The notes under the pieces are model-generated. The model was not told the DNA's origin. It searched no databases and worked only from the letters and a program-made list of their open reading frames with translations. The position numbers and the translations under genes were made by a program. A stretch of 64,000 bases of DNA from Lotus japonicus. Taxonomy: Eukaryota; Streptophyta; Magnoliopsida; Fabales; Fabaceae. The stretch is taken from assembly GCF_012489685.1 (NCBI RefSeq), contig NC_080044.1:27694369-27758368 (forward strand), written 5' to 3'. This document shows positions 29,904 to 41,229 of the stretch, in pieces; position 1 is the stretch's first letter; each line of letters opens with the position of its first letter.

Positions 29904-31730
29904 GCTTCATCCGTGAGGTTTGAGGAACTGGATCCACGCATGTGCGTGTGCGCTTTCAAAGGCGGTTCATCCGGGGGAAAGTTTAGCCGCGAACTAAGTA
30001 GGGAGCTGGCAAGCTCAATGACGGAAGTCCGCGCCCGAGCGCAAGACCACATCCTAGAAGAAGAAATTGAAGCACACAAAAGGAAACAAGAGAGGGCGGC
30101 GAACGTGGCGCTGGCGAGGAAACGAATACAGGATGAGGAAGCAAGTCGCGTGCAAAAGGTTAAAAACGCTGATGGATCTGTTAAGAAAAGCAAGGGAGGG
30201 CAACTCAGTCGGCGCTCTCAGCGAACAGCTGAGGCGAACCAGCAAACGAGGCCAAAGGGGCGCTCAGGTAAGGAATTGACAAAATTACTCTTGAAAGCAG
30301 GGATTGAGGACATGAACAAGGAAGGCGAGTGCAGAGTGGACCCAGAGTGTGAGGCGAAGAATCAACCCAAATGGTGTGAGTACCACAACTTGGAAGGCCA
30401 TGACACCGCCGACTGTTTTACGCTTAAGGGTCAAATCAGGCAGCTAATCAAGGCAAGACAGCCATGGGCGACGAAGAGGAAAGAGGCTAGGGAAGCTGAG
30501 AGCGGCGAGGGCGAAGGAATGGTGGAAACAGCTAACGTGATCATTGCTGGGGGTTGCGAAGGTGGCGATGGCGTATCAACAGTAGGGCGAAGACAGGCAG
30601 GGGTAACATCACTGATGCAAGGTTGTCCAGCTCGGTTTGGGAGCGAACATCCAGACATAGTAGTATCGTCTGCAGATTTTGAGGGAATCAAGACTCATAC
30701 AGATGACCCCTTGGTGGTAATGGTGAGAATCAGAGGTTTCAATGTGCAGAGGGTGCTATTGGACCAAGGTAGCTCGGCCGATATAATCTACGGGAACACA
30801 TTCGAGCAGTTGGGACTAAGGGACGAGGATTTAAGGCCATACACAGGAAATTTGATAGGATTCTCGGGGAAGCAAGTTCAGGTACGCGGCTATGTGGAAT
30901 TGGACACAGTTTTTGGAGTGGGCGAGGATGCCGAGCTCTTGAAGATAAGATATTTGGTCCTCCAAGTCGTGACAGTTTATAACGTCATTATAGGGCGAAA
31001 CACTTTAAATCGCCTCCATGCAGTTATATCCACGGCCCACCTTGCGGTAAAGTACCCACTGCCCTGCGGAAGGATAGGGAGGATAGCAATAGACCAAAAA
31101 GGGGCGAGGAAATGCCGCGACCATTGCCTTAACTTGTATGGTACAAGGGGAGCTGGCAGCGGACACAGGTGTCATGAGATACGGGTGGCTAAAGGCGAGC
31201 AAGGGCATCCAGCGGCACAAAGCCATAGCATCTCAGGCGAACAAAGAAAGCAGGATGGCGAGAAGGTGAACGGGGCGAAGAAAGAGAAAGAACGAGGTGA
31301 GGAACCCCGAAGGGTGGGGAAGAGTGTATCCTCTACTCAAGTAGATAGTGAGTGGTACGGCGAGAGCTGGGACATGAACGCTACCAGTAGAGGTATATTG
31401 GCGATCGAGCCCAGGCTCACCATTGAACAGGAACGACGCCTAAGTAAGCTGGTGAGGGACAACGCCGACCTCTTTAGTGGGGAGCAAGGAGGAACCACTT
31501 CCAGGGGGCTACCCATATTAGACCAGCTCTCTAGGAAGGCTGGAGAAAAGGATAAACAGTGGCAGAGTCGCCGGGATAAGAGGAAATGCGAACAGCTAGT
31601 GGATGGGAGTAAGAGGCCAATGAAGTCAGCCCGGTACACCGAGTGGGAGGATGAGCAACGATGGATTCCTTCTTACGACAAGAAAGTCAAGCAGGGCGAC
31701 GAGGATAGAATACTGGGGGCAATACTCTGA
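29904..31730 (+). CDS. gag-pro: Gag C-terminus and protease of element C
   Basis: This continues C's Gag after the D insertion: the rest of the capsid domain, a basic coiled coil, and an atypical zinc finger CEYHNLEGHDTADC (about 30376-30417). A retropepsin-like protease follows with VLLDQGSSADIIYG (about 30750-30791) and VIIGRNTLNRL as flap and core segments. The frame then enters the region before RT (RGILAIEPRLTIEQERRLSK) and stops after a degenerate tail. RT, RNase H and integrase do not follow in any frame, so the polyprotein is truncated by deletion. Confidence 0.82.
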   Translation, partial: ASSVRFEELDPRMCVCAFKGGSSGGKFSRELSRELASSMTEVRARAQDHILEEEIEAHKRKQERAANVALARKRIQDEEASRVQKVKNADGSVKKSKGGQLSRRSQRTAEANQQTRPKGRSGKELTKLLLKAGIEDMNKEGECRVDPECEAKNQPKWCEYHNLEGHDTADCFTLKGQIRQLIKARQPWATKRKEAREAESGEGEGMVETANVIIAGGCEGGDGVSTVGRRQAGVTSLMQGCPARFGSEHPDIVVSSADFEGIKTHTDDPLVVMVRIRGFNVQRVLLDQGSSADIIYGNTFEQLGLRDEDLRPYTGNLIGFSGKQVQVRGYVELDTVFGVGEDAELLKIRYLVLQVVTVYNVIIGRNTLNRLHAVISTAHLAVKYPLPCGRIGRIAIDQKGARKCRDHCLNLYGTRGAGSGHRCHEIRVAKGEQGHPAAQSHSISGEQRKQDGEKVNGAKKEKERGEEPRRVGKSVSSTQVDSEWYGESWDMNATSRGILAIEPRLTIEQERRLSKLVRDNADLFSGEQGGTTSRGLPILDQLSRKAGEKDKQWQSRRDKRKCEQLVDGSKRPMKSARYTEWEDEQRWIPSYDKKVKQGDEDRILGAIL

Positions 31731-32557
31731 CCAAGGAAGCAACCAGGAAGCTAGGACTAAAAATAAAGATGCACTCTTTTTCTCCGACACGGGAGTTTTT
31801 TAACGAGGCATCCCTTGATGTAAAAATTCAAACAAATCAAATACAAAAGCATATTCTTAGTAATACTCCTAACTATCGAACTGAGACGGCAACCTGGTGG
31901 GAAAAATTCCCTGAAGGTGGCGATCCCAACACGACCTTGATGTATGGGGATCGCTCCGGAAAGTCCGGCGCTGACCGTAGCCCCTGCAGGCGACGTGTGC
32001 GGATGAGCTTCCCGTCGCCACCCGTTGGCGGCGTGCGCGAATAAAGCTCCTTATCCAAAGAACCTCCCCGAAATTTGGGCGAGTCGAGTCTTCCTGAAAC
32101 GCGGGAAGCATTTTTTAACTAGGCCAAAAGTGTCGGGTAAACTCATATGGCCATTGGGCCCCGAGCAACTGTAAGTCCCCACCTAATAAGGCTGGAGGGG
32201 CCGCACCTGCTCTTACGAGAAATATTGGTGCGAACAAAAGCCTCGGTAAAATACCGAGCGAAAGTCCTAGTTATACGCAGCACACTCTCGAAAATTACTC
32301 ATGCAAAACTGGGAGACTAGCACTGAAAACACGTGCTAAGCGGCGATCAACGAAAGGCGAAGATAAGTAGCGGGCCGCCCGCCTCGCCCGCTTAACTATC
32401 CTTCGCTCATTTAATTATTCATTTATTCCTTCATTTATCTGTTTGTGTCGTGACGATTTACTAACTCGGTTATTTGTTTGCTCGTATGATTCATAATGAT
32501 GCACGTCAAAAAAATTCGGGAAACAAAGCTTTTATTCAAATATTTGACTTTATACAT
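31731..32557 (+). other. 3' non-coding internal region of element C
   Basis: GC-rich and without a supported sense gene. Near its end, read on the minus strand, AATAAAAG (about 32529-32536) could serve as a poly(A) signal for the antisense frame. Confidence 0.45.
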
Positions 32558-32843
32558 TCAAAAGTGGGGATCTCTCCTCATTTTCCTACATTCTTTGCGT
32601 TGCTTCCCAGGTCTTCGTTCGAAAGCCAATGATTTCTTCTTCATTGAGGGGAGCCCCTCCCGGAGGGGGTGAGACGACGGGAGGAACGCATCGCAAAGGG
32701 GTGGCGATAGTAACTTTGCGCTTAGGGTTTTTGGTCTGACGTTTTGGTGTCATTGTGAAAGGGGTACGAGGGGTGAAGGTTACTCTGGTGTGCGAGAGTT
32801 TGCCGGAAAAGGAGGTGATGAGCAGAAAGTCGCAAAAAGCCAA
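32558..32843 (-). pseudogene. Antisense ORF in element C
   Basis: An 85-residue minus-strand frame (32586-32843) begins MAFCDFLL and holds TMTPKRQTKNPKRK and a proline patch. Near its end another frame reads QRKECRKMRRDPHF with a stop at 32558-32560, which matches the end of element A's antisense frame (MRRQCRTLRKNPPF). A single-base shift probably separates the two parts. Antisense frames in this position have been described for Tat-group gypsy elements. Function unknown. Confidence 0.5.
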
Positions 32844-33140
32844 AGTAATGAACCGTGAAGCAAGAAATCAACACCTTTTTAAGCGGGAAGTGACGTTTGA
32901 AAGGAAACGTGTGAAGAGAGGCTAAGGGACGTTGTTGAAATACATGGAGGAAAAGTGGGGAATCGTGCCCCATGACGTCAGAAAATGGTATGATGGTAGT
33001 TGCGGGATTTTGGGAAATGGGAAGGATGCATTATATGAAAAGTTACCACAGTTAAAGCTTATTGGCCCAAATTCGGGACGACAGGCTTCACAAAGATTCG
33101 AGGGGACGTTTCAGAGATAGCAGTTAGGATTCTAGGGATT
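32844..33140 (+). other. End region of element C
   Basis: The upstream flank of the antisense frame; on the minus strand an AT-rich 'cttaaaaagg' lies near 32880. No polypurine tract plus LTR is found, so the C element breaks off here. Confidence 0.4.
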
Positions 33141-34241
33141 TGCTGACCTTAACACTACCTCAGCGCTCAACAAACAGAAATTAAAAGAGATTTAATTCAG
33201 ATAAAAGAAGGTGTTAGTCCTCGGATTATAACATTCAAGTGCAACAAACCTTCATTGGTTACAAAAGATTAATTCTTCATTTTGTTTCCCTAATTCGTGA
33301 GAGTTGATTAACTAAGCGAAAATCAATTCACAGTTTCCTAAACTAAGCGATTAAGAAACAGTTACGAACTAACATGAACTAAGCGAACATGCATCAACTC
33401 TTATTTCTAAAACTACGGAATTAAGCAAACCCTAGATCAGAAATAGAGATGAAGAGAATTAATAAAGAAGAAATTTGCATTAAGAACAGAACCTCAAGTT
33501 TGCAAACACAAGACTATTAAAATTCCTAAGACTAACTATGGAGTTTAGCAACTCATACAAGAAAAGATGGAGAGAGATATTAGGAGAAGGTGGAAGAGGT
33601 GATGGTGAGATGTGGTGAGGTCTAACAAAAGCCTAAACTCACTTATTTATACTAATAAATAAACTTGTTCATCAAGTAACAATCTTTATTATCTAAATCT
33701 TTTCTAAATCTTCACAAAATCGGGCCCACATAAAGGAGTAAGCTGCTGAACAATCAGGCATTCGCGGGTCCCACAAGAAGTCTGAATCTTCAATTGAGGT
33801 AGACATGAGAGTTGTATCTCTTTAAATCAGCTTCGCGGGCCTTCAATCGGATCCTAATTCGGAGCTCTATAACCCAAGATATGATCATTTTAGTGCAGAC
33901 TGTTCCAGACTCGCAGGATTAGCGACAGCAACTTTGAAAGGAAATTCTGACCATGTTAGAGGATGATTCTAGAATTGTGCTGAACATGAAAGTTGTAGGG
34001 CTTCGAGTTAGCTTTCCAACGACATATTATTTGCCTTATTTGGATATTTGTAGCTCAAGATTCAACCCGTTCTAACAAAACAGTCACAAAAACTAAAAGT
34101 GTAGAATTAAGCTCTTTTCCATGAATAATCCAAATAAACACTAATGGTCAAAACATGGATAAGTCATAACAATTAAGCACAAAAATGTATATAATGAAGC
34201 TTAGAAAGACACACGTAAAGTGCATCAATTATGCGCTTATC
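33141..34241 (-). mobile_element. Probable LTR (solo or fragment) of another gypsy-type element
   Basis: On the minus strand it begins TGATAAGCGCATAATTGATG at 34241, a start seen in several plant gypsy LTR families. The body has phrases typical of such LTRs (ggcttcgagttagctttccaacg; long non-coding). No open frame. The other end and any duplication are unclear, so solo LTR versus fragment cannot be settled. Confidence 0.45.
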
Positions 34242-34821
34242 AAGTACCCGTAGGACCCGCTGTGAGGACTGATGCAGTCATTGACCTGATCGTCTTGGAT
34301 TCAGATTCAGACGAAGATCATGGTGATGCGTAGCTGGGAGTGGTGTGTAGTACTCCTCTAGTCAGGATTAGGGTAGGAGTAGCGTCGTGGCTCTGATCTT
34401 CAGTTTTTCTCATTTTGGGGCAGGGTAGGTCCCCGACCTTTAGCTTTTTGTGTGGTTCTCTTTACGGGAGTCACAGGGAGTTGGTCGGATTAGGACGTCT
34501 TCGGGCTGTTTTGAGCTGACCTACTTTCGTTTGGAGGACTGTATTCAGAATACTGACCTTATATTTTGTTTTGTACATATTTGCCGACAGGCACTACTTT
34601 CCCGTCACTGGAGGTTACTCGTGATGTGGCATGTTGTTTACTGTGGGGATGTATATATATATCTGTATATTAGTCATGTTTATCTTTCGTCGATACGTCT
34701 TTAAATTCGACAAGTCTTTTATTTACTGAAAACAAATATCGAAAAAAAAAATATTTACGTTTTTCCGCTTTTATTTTCTTTTTGGTTACTAAAGTGACGC
34801 CACCGAAATCGGGGTGTTACA
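34242..34821 (+). mobile_element. 3' end of a gypsy element or LTR fragment
   Basis: The first 90 bp read as a protein C-terminus (DLIVLDSDSDEDHGDA, stop near 34330). The rest ends in accgaaatcggggtgttaca, the usual terminal string of many plant chromovirus LTRs. The piece is probably truncated at its left by the neighbouring LTR. Confidence 0.5.
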
Positions 34822-36650
34822 GGTGCATTATGTATGTATGTTAGAGTACCAAATTCGTCAGAAGAGTGTTTTTATGGTCAGGAAGTTGTGGTGGACTTTT
34901 TTATCTTCTAATTCTTGTTGATTCTCACTTTCCATTTATCTGTAACTTGTATATATCTGACTAATCTTCTGTTTTGAGAAGTGTTTGTGTTTGAAGAGCT
35001 TAAGCAGCTGAAGAAAATGTGATTTGTTTTGTGCTTGAGGACAAGCTTTCTTAAGTTTTACGCTTGAGGATAAGTTGTCATTTAGTATAGTGGTGTGATA
35101 CTGTGATGACCAGGGATATTGAGGTCATTTTACCTTGTTTAATTCTCATGTGGGTTACTAACCCACAAGTCAATAGACCAATAGAATTTTTTATAAATAA
35201 ATTAATAAATAAAATATAAAAATTTCAACTCACTTATCTTCAATGTGATTGGACGATGGGTTACTTAACCCAAACTTTTCATGAGTCATTTAGACAATCC
35301 CTTATTTTTATCTTTTGGAGTCTCATTTAGTGTTTTAGCCTTAATTGTGTCTTTTTTACACTTTCAACATGGTCTTTACATTTGAGTCATTTTTAGTGTT
35401 TTTATTGCCCTTTTAGTCCTTATTTTTCTTTATTTAGCTTCGAGCTCCCGGTGTAGGATGTTAGAGGAAATAAGGGCAAGAATGACAAATTTTCCATGTG
35501 CTGAATTATGATATGAACTCTTGGTTGATTGTACTTAAATGGATGTTAGCCAGTTACAAATGTGTTTTGATGAGTTCATTTAGTGAGCAGCCTTTCATTA
35601 ATGCTCATGATGGAGTATCTTGAAATCTTTTGATGGAAGAATAGCAAAGGTTGATGAAGGTTAGAGCTGAAGGGAAGGTTTCAAAAACTTGCAATGAAGG
35701 GAATGAAGGCCCATGAAGACCATTAATTGCATTGAAAGCCAGAACTTGAGCTGAAAGAAGTTGATCAAGAGGTCCTGAATATGATGCTCTACACACATGA
35801 GCTTGGCTAGGAGTGCTTGCTGAAGAAGCACCCCAAGCATGAGTGTGCATAGCCACCCTCATGCGTGGCAAGGGTCAGTGAGCTTGGCTTCTCAAGGGTC
35901 TAGGCACACATGAGCGTGCATTAAGTCACGCTCATGTGTGGCCTGTCGGTTATTTTTCTATAAATAGTGAATTTTGTGTATCTTAGTTTTTATCCTGGTT
36001 TTTCTGAACAAAGTCTTGAAATGTTTTTCTTAGAGCTCTCTTGGATGCTTGTTTCAGGTTAGATTATGTCTTATTTAGCCATATTTGGCTAATTCCTTTT
36101 TAGAACTTGGGATGTGATCCTTTTCTAAGTTATGTATGAACACGGTTTTCATTCTATGAATCTTTTCTCTGATTTTATTCAAGCTTGTGTGCACACAAGT
36201 TTATTGCTTAATCCCTCTACGAACGAAATTAAAGTTTGATTAGATTAAGGGACCTGAGATTAGATTGATTTGTTTATCAATAGCTTAGAAATAGAGTGGC
36301 AACTTATAGTGGTGACCTGAATATAGCAACTCTAATCTCCATTTTACGTAGTTTAGGTGTTAAGTGATTAGACCTTTAAAATTAACCTGGAAGTTTTTCT
36401 TGTGTAAGACCATTAGCAAGTAGGGATCAAGGCTAAATCACCATAGATCAAATTTCATAAGTTTCATACATGCTTAGTTTTCTTGAACGTAGCCTGAATT
36501 GGTGAAGCAAAATCAAAGTGTTATTCTTAATCGTCATCAAGTTTCACTTTTATAATTAGTTCTTATTATTAAATTTAATCACAAATCAAAATCATATTCG
36601 TCATTTATTTTTTCTGATCTTGACAATTAATGTTATCTCTTTTTTTTTTA
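34822..36650. other. Decayed LTR-retrotransposon DNA, no gene
   Basis: 'cgcttgaggacaagctt' near 35033 and again near 35062 resembles the segment before the 3' LTR of Athila-like gypsy elements. Following it, from about 35100, is long non-coding DNA with LTR-like phrases. The boundaries are not visible, so this is a weak inference. Confidence 0.35.
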
Positions 36651-36939
36651 ATTTACAATGTTAATCTCTTGTAAATTGGTTATGCACAATTCATGTGGTT
36701 CAATATTCTTTTATACTACTTCGAACGATCCATGCACATGCGTAACACGTATCAATATTTACAACGTCCAGTACAATTTAATTAATCGCAATCAAATTAT
36801 ATGGACACAATTCAATCACTTATTATGTCCATGTGGTTTAGCCTTCAGATTTGAGTAAAAAATTTATCATATAAGAACTATAAAGTTATTTGTTCTTATA
36901 AAAGTTTAGAGAAAAACACTATATATACAAAAAAAAATC

Positions 36940-37055
36940 CAATGACCTCGAATATATATAGCTCAAGTGGTAAGAGTTATAAGACATATATATTGGGATG
37001 AGAGAGGTCCAGCCGACCGGGGTCATTTTTTGGAGAGTGCAATTTATCTTTTTCA
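36940..37055 (+). mobile_element. tRNA-derived SINE, plus strand
   Basis: An A-box-like agctcaagtggtaagag (36960-36976) with a diverged B box near 37009-37022, then a T-rich tail region. Same family style as the SINEs at 40359 and 53285, but in the opposite orientation. Confidence 0.5.
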
Positions 37056-37365
37056 TTTAAAAATATAAAAAACTTGCAACATCTCTGCTCCCTAGTAATC
37101 TTGTATAGTATCACTATTATATTGATTTGGGTATTTTGAGACTAACACTTATATCTAACTTTGTAGGATTTTAAACTTAAAGTGTTGGAAGATCTTAAGG
37201 GGAAATCTTCAAGATCGTTCCAGGGAGATGTACCGAGAAAATGGGTATTGAAGATATATCAAGAAAATGTTCAGAAAGAAACAGGAGCTAGCAGACCAGA
37301 TCAATGACATATTGAATTTGATTAGTCATGCAGATTAGCTATAGTTTGATTTTACAATAGTTAGT

Positions 37366-37910
37366 ACTACTCCGTTCCTTAATAACTGTCTACTTTAGAA
37401 GAAAAAAAATTGTTTCTATATATTTGTCCACTTAGAGTTTCAACAGCACTAACTGATGTTTTTCCAAGAAATGTCTTTGCGGGAACAATAAATAAAGAAA
37501 GATAAAATACATTCTAAAGGGTGAAATAGAAAAACAAATACTCCCTCCGTTCTTAAATAACTGACACTATTTCTAGCTAAATTTTGTTCCTAATTATCTG
37601 CCACTTTACAAAGTTCAAGAGAGCATTAATTATACTTTACCAATTGTACCATTCATTTATTGGTGGTAGAAAAGTTGAAAAGTTAGAATTAATATGAGCG
37701 ATAAAAGGTATAGTAGGAAGTTAGATTGTAATTTTAATAAAACAAGAACATTAATTGATATTTCTTAATACTTGTGCAACAACCTTAAAGTGTCAGTTAT
37801 TTAGAAACGGTGGGAGTAATATTTTTCTGAAAATTAATAAAATTAGTTGCACTTCTTAATATGTGTGTTTCTTATCTTTCTGGACCGTTAATAGGAACGG
37901 AGGAGGTAGT
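37366..37910. mobile_element. Stowaway-like MITE (outer), split by a second MITE
   Basis: The left end ctactccgttccttaataactgtc and the inverted right end (ggaccgttaataggaacggaggaggtag) match as imperfect TIRs of the 'ctccctccgttcc' type. Removing the inner MITE leaves about 270 bp. Confidence 0.65.
37541..37816. mobile_element. Stowaway MITE (inner)
   Basis: TIRs begin CTCCCTCCGTTCTTAAATAA and are mirrored at the right end (ttatttagaaacggtgggag). TA flanks on both sides (37539-37540 and 37817-37818) give the typical Tc1/mariner duplication. 276 bp, non-coding. Confidence 0.8.
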
Positions 37911-38700
37911 AGTGGTTACAACTTACAAGAATAGGGATCCCAACTCCCAAGAATAGTTAGTGATGGAAGCTGTGTAGCCAATGCACCAGGATTAAACTTT
38001 TAGTGACTATGTACTTTTTTCTTTCTCATGTGTGTAAACAGGCACAAAAATGTAATCAAATTAGTGATGCCCATTGTAACTTGCAATGTATTTCAAATCT
38101 GGAAGAACAAATGAAACGAAGTAAAAGCTTTCAAAATTGCTCCATAAATTTGATATTGAAAAAGTAAAAGAAGCAACTTTCACAGTTGTGGGAAAAAAAT
38201 TAACAACCATTTCATTACAAAATCACAACTTTATCATATCATTATATAGTCACTTGATACAAAAGAAGCATCTTTCCCAGTTGTGGACATTTGTAAAGAT
38301 TGGAACCTAACACATCAGTCATCAAATATTCAATTCTATACTGGATGAGGCATAATCCAACTTCAATCCATGCCTCATCCAACTTCAATCTATGAATTTG
38401 GCACTGTCGAACACGATCAACATTTGTTAACTTGTCCTAAGACTCTTCCCTTTTATGGCCAGACACTGAACATTGTTGCTAGAAGCTTTGGCTGTATTTT
38501 TAATTAATAAAAGATTGTTGCTTGCTGCTAATCTCAGTCCAGAATTACTAAATTCTTTGTTTGTATATTTCTTCAACCCTTAGCTTCCAAAGATGCACCC
38601 TTGCATTAATAAATGAACTAATTTGCATCCTGATATGAACTAAAGATAATTAATTAGAAAACATGGAATAGGACTAATATCTCTGATTGCATCCTGATAT
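37911..38700. other. Intergenic DNA upstream of the MATE gene
   Basis: AT-rich with no supported gene. A 'catcctgatat' phrase is repeated near 38628 and 38690. Confidence 0.45.
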
Positions 38701-38720
38701 AATATATATATATATATATA

Positions 38721-39614
38721 GGGGAATGCTAACTTACTCCCACTAGATTTTGTGAAGGAGTAAGTTAGCACTTAACACCTTTTACTTTGGACAAAAAAGT
38801 CCCAAGTTTGTTCTCTTTAAAAACAATGTTATGGTGGGTACTTAAGTAATTTACATCGTCATTAATTATCTTTTCGTTTGAATTTTGAAAACCTGCAGCC
38901 CGTTTCTCTCTCTTTTTCCATCTTTTCTCTCTCTTTCTCCAAGCTTCAGTGATACCTTGAACCATGGTTGCTGTGAAGAAATTGAATTCAATTAACACCA
39001 CCAACTCTTCCATTTTGTTTATGACTTAATCTTTTGTGCTAAAATTCAGCAATTGCGATGATGACTCACCCAATAAGTTCATCCAAATCAGTTCTACTTC
39101 AACTACTCACTAATATTTTCTTGACATTAATTCTCTGTTTAACTATGGAACATAAAAGTCCAATTGGGTTTCGTTAAAGCACCTGGATCCAATTGGATCT
39201 CATTTTTTATTCAAGTGAAGTGGGTGAAATCAATCGGAAGATTAAAAAAAAAAGAAACTTGGCAGAGCAAATCCCTCTAGCCTTCGAAACTGGTTTTGAT
39301 TAGGTCCATGAAAACCTCAATACCGATTTAATGGCTTCGATTGTAATGGGTGATGGTCGGATGCCGAGAGTGTGGAAGTAACAGAGAAATGTAGGAGAAG
39401 GAGAATGAAGGAAGAGAAAGGTAAAGTAGGTAATAAATGAAGAAAGAGAAAAATGTGAATTTTAAGAATAAACAAAATTATGATTACATAAATACCCCTA
39501 ACTTAAATTACTATTAAAAGGAGAAAGTCTGACTTTTTTTTGTCCAAAATAAAAAGGTATTGGGTGCTAACTTACTCCTTCACAAAATCAAGTGGGAGTA
39601 AGTTAGCATTCCCC
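38721..39614. mobile_element. Foldback / MULE-like element upstream of MATE
   Basis: 894 bp with terminal inverted repeats of about 83 bp (GGGGAATGCTAACTTACTCC inward at both ends, about 90% identical by eye), set in a (TA)n target. Each TIR contains its own inverted pair, gctaacttactcc and ggagtaagttagc, so each end can fold alone. The interior has only chance frames (a minus-strand Lys/Arg-rich one at 38765-39013). It ends 250 bp before the MATE start codon and so lies in its promoter region. Confidence 0.8.
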
Positions 39615-39864
39615 TATATATATATAGACATATATGAGAAACGCATGGATTGGGCCCCTGGTTAGTCAGTAGTTTTATGAAGCAAAGAAAAATCTTAAAA
39701 TAAAAACGCATGGTTGATTATTTTTGTATAAGATGACTTTGAAGTTTAACCTTCAATTCTATTTTATTTTTTGGTACAACCTATCCTTCATTTAAATGAA
39801 AATTATGCAGTTGAGAATTTAATTTGCAATTTTTGTATTGGCTCTTTAGTCTTTAGGATTGACC
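39615..39864 (+). promoter_or_regulatory. Proximal upstream region of the MATE gene
   Basis: AT-rich, with tatatatata at 39615-39627 and several TATA-like strings. The start context is gaccATGGA. No single core promoter can be fixed. Confidence 0.35.
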
Positions 39865-41048
39865 ATGGATGAAAATATCAGCCAAAATCATCCACTCCTC
39901 ACACCGCTAAACCACCACGACACTGCTGTGTTCACAACAAAATCTGATGACATCCCTCCGATCACCGGCGCCGGAGACTTCGCCAGAGAATTCCTCGCCG
40001 AGTCCAAGAAGCTCTGGTACCTCGCCGGCCCCGCCATCTTCACCTCCATCTGCCAATACTCCCTGGGTGCCGACACTCAGGTCTTCGCCGGCCACGTCGG
40101 AACACTGGAGCTCGCCGCTGTCTCCATCGAAAACTCTGTCATCGCCGGCTTCTGCTTAGGCATCACGGTTAGTTCCACAATTATATAAATATCAAAGTAA
40201 TTTCACAGTTCAGTAATCTGTATACTTGATGGGAATTAATATACATACATGCAGTTTGGGATGGGAAGCGCGTTGGAAACGCTTTGCGGGCAAGCTTTCG
40301 GCGCAGGACAACTTCATATGCTGGGAATATACATGCAGGTTCTTTGCATTATGAATATTTTTTTTTTTACATCGGAAAAATAAAATGCTCCCTCCAAAGA
40401 TTGATCTCTGACCTCTCCACCTAACTCACATGTCCAGTAACTTTTACCACTTGAGTTATCATTCGGAGGGACCGTGTATTATGAATATAGCTAGTGATCA
40501 CTTCTAATTTCCCAAAAATCATTTGAAGTGATTAGTAAGTGAGATTAATGTTTCTGTTTCCAACTTATATATTTATGTAATGCATGGCAGAGATCGTGGG
40601 TAATTCTTAACACGACGGCAGTGCTGTTGAGTCTTCTGTACATCTTCGCAGAGCCTCTTTTGAAGCTGATAGGCCAAACGGCGGCGATATCAGAGACGGC
40701 GGGGATGCTGTCACTGTGGATGATTCCGCAGCTTTTCGCGTATGCAATGAACTACCCGATTCAAAAGTTTTTGCAAGCGCAGAGCAGGATCATGGCCATG
40801 GCGTGGATAGCCGCGGCGGCGCTGGTGCTTCACACGCTCTTCAGCTGGCTACTCATGCTGCACCTGGGGTGGGGCCTTGCCGGTGCCGCTGTGGTGCTCA
40901 ACTCATCTTGGTGGTTCATAGTAGTGGCTCAGCTTGTTTACATCTTGAGTGGGTCGTGTGGTCAAGCTTGGAGTGGCTTCTCATTCAAAGCCTTTCAGAA
41001 TCTTTGGGGATTTGTTCGTCTCTCACTTGCGTCTGCTGTTATGCTCTG
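39865..41048 (+). CDS. MATE/DTX efflux transporter, exons 1-3
   Basis: Exons 39865-40167, 40255-40338 and 40591-41048 join in frame through GT-AG introns (donors gttagt, gttctt, gtatgt; acceptors gcag, gcag). They encode about 281 residues: a hydrophilic N-terminus, then MATE membrane segments with [37 protein letters not shown] and the conserved [25 protein letters not shown] block. It resembles the plant DETOXIFICATION 33/35-like group (vacuolar proton-coupled efflux of organic compounds such as flavonoids), but the substrate cannot be deduced. The GC-rich exons stand out from the AT-rich surroundings. The ATG at 39865 is the first good start. Continues at 54988. Confidence 0.92.
40359..40477 (-). 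mobile_element. SINE in MATE intron 2
   Basis: Flanked by the 11-bp duplication ATTATGAATAT (40348-40358 and 40478-40488). On the minus strand it has an A box (taactcaagtggtaaaagtt) near the right end and finishes in poly(A) (the T-run after 40358). The splice sites of the intron are untouched. Confidence 0.85.
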
Positions 41049-41229
41049 GTATGTTGACTTTCTTTTGTTTAATTTGTTTGAGATGATGCAAAGAAATGTA
41101 TCACCCGCTTTAATTATTATCACGTGTCTTTATTTAATGGCAAATCTTAGTTATTTAAGATCACGATCTCCTCCTTCAATTCCTAATTCAACAGTTAACA
41201 ACCAGCAGCCCCACAATTGTATGTAAACA

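Larger units (their letters stand above)
24502..33130 (+). mobile_element. Ty3/gypsy Tat-like retrotransposon C (truncated, hosts element D)
   Basis: 5' LTR, a primer site of the TGGCGCCGTCTGTGGGGA type, gag and protease are recognisable. RT, RNase H and integrase are missing after 31730, and no 3' LTR was found. The GC content is clearly higher than in the flanks. The fit to the Tat lineage rests on the primer site, a Gag-protease with an atypical zinc finger, a long non-coding 3' region and an antisense frame there. The right boundary is approximate, placed where LTR-like DNA of another family begins. Confidence 0.75.

Noticed and set aside
33181..33200. gagat near 33187 as the right-hand target duplication of element C
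   Set aside because: A 5-bp match in AT-rich DNA without an adjoining 3' LTR is not evidence.
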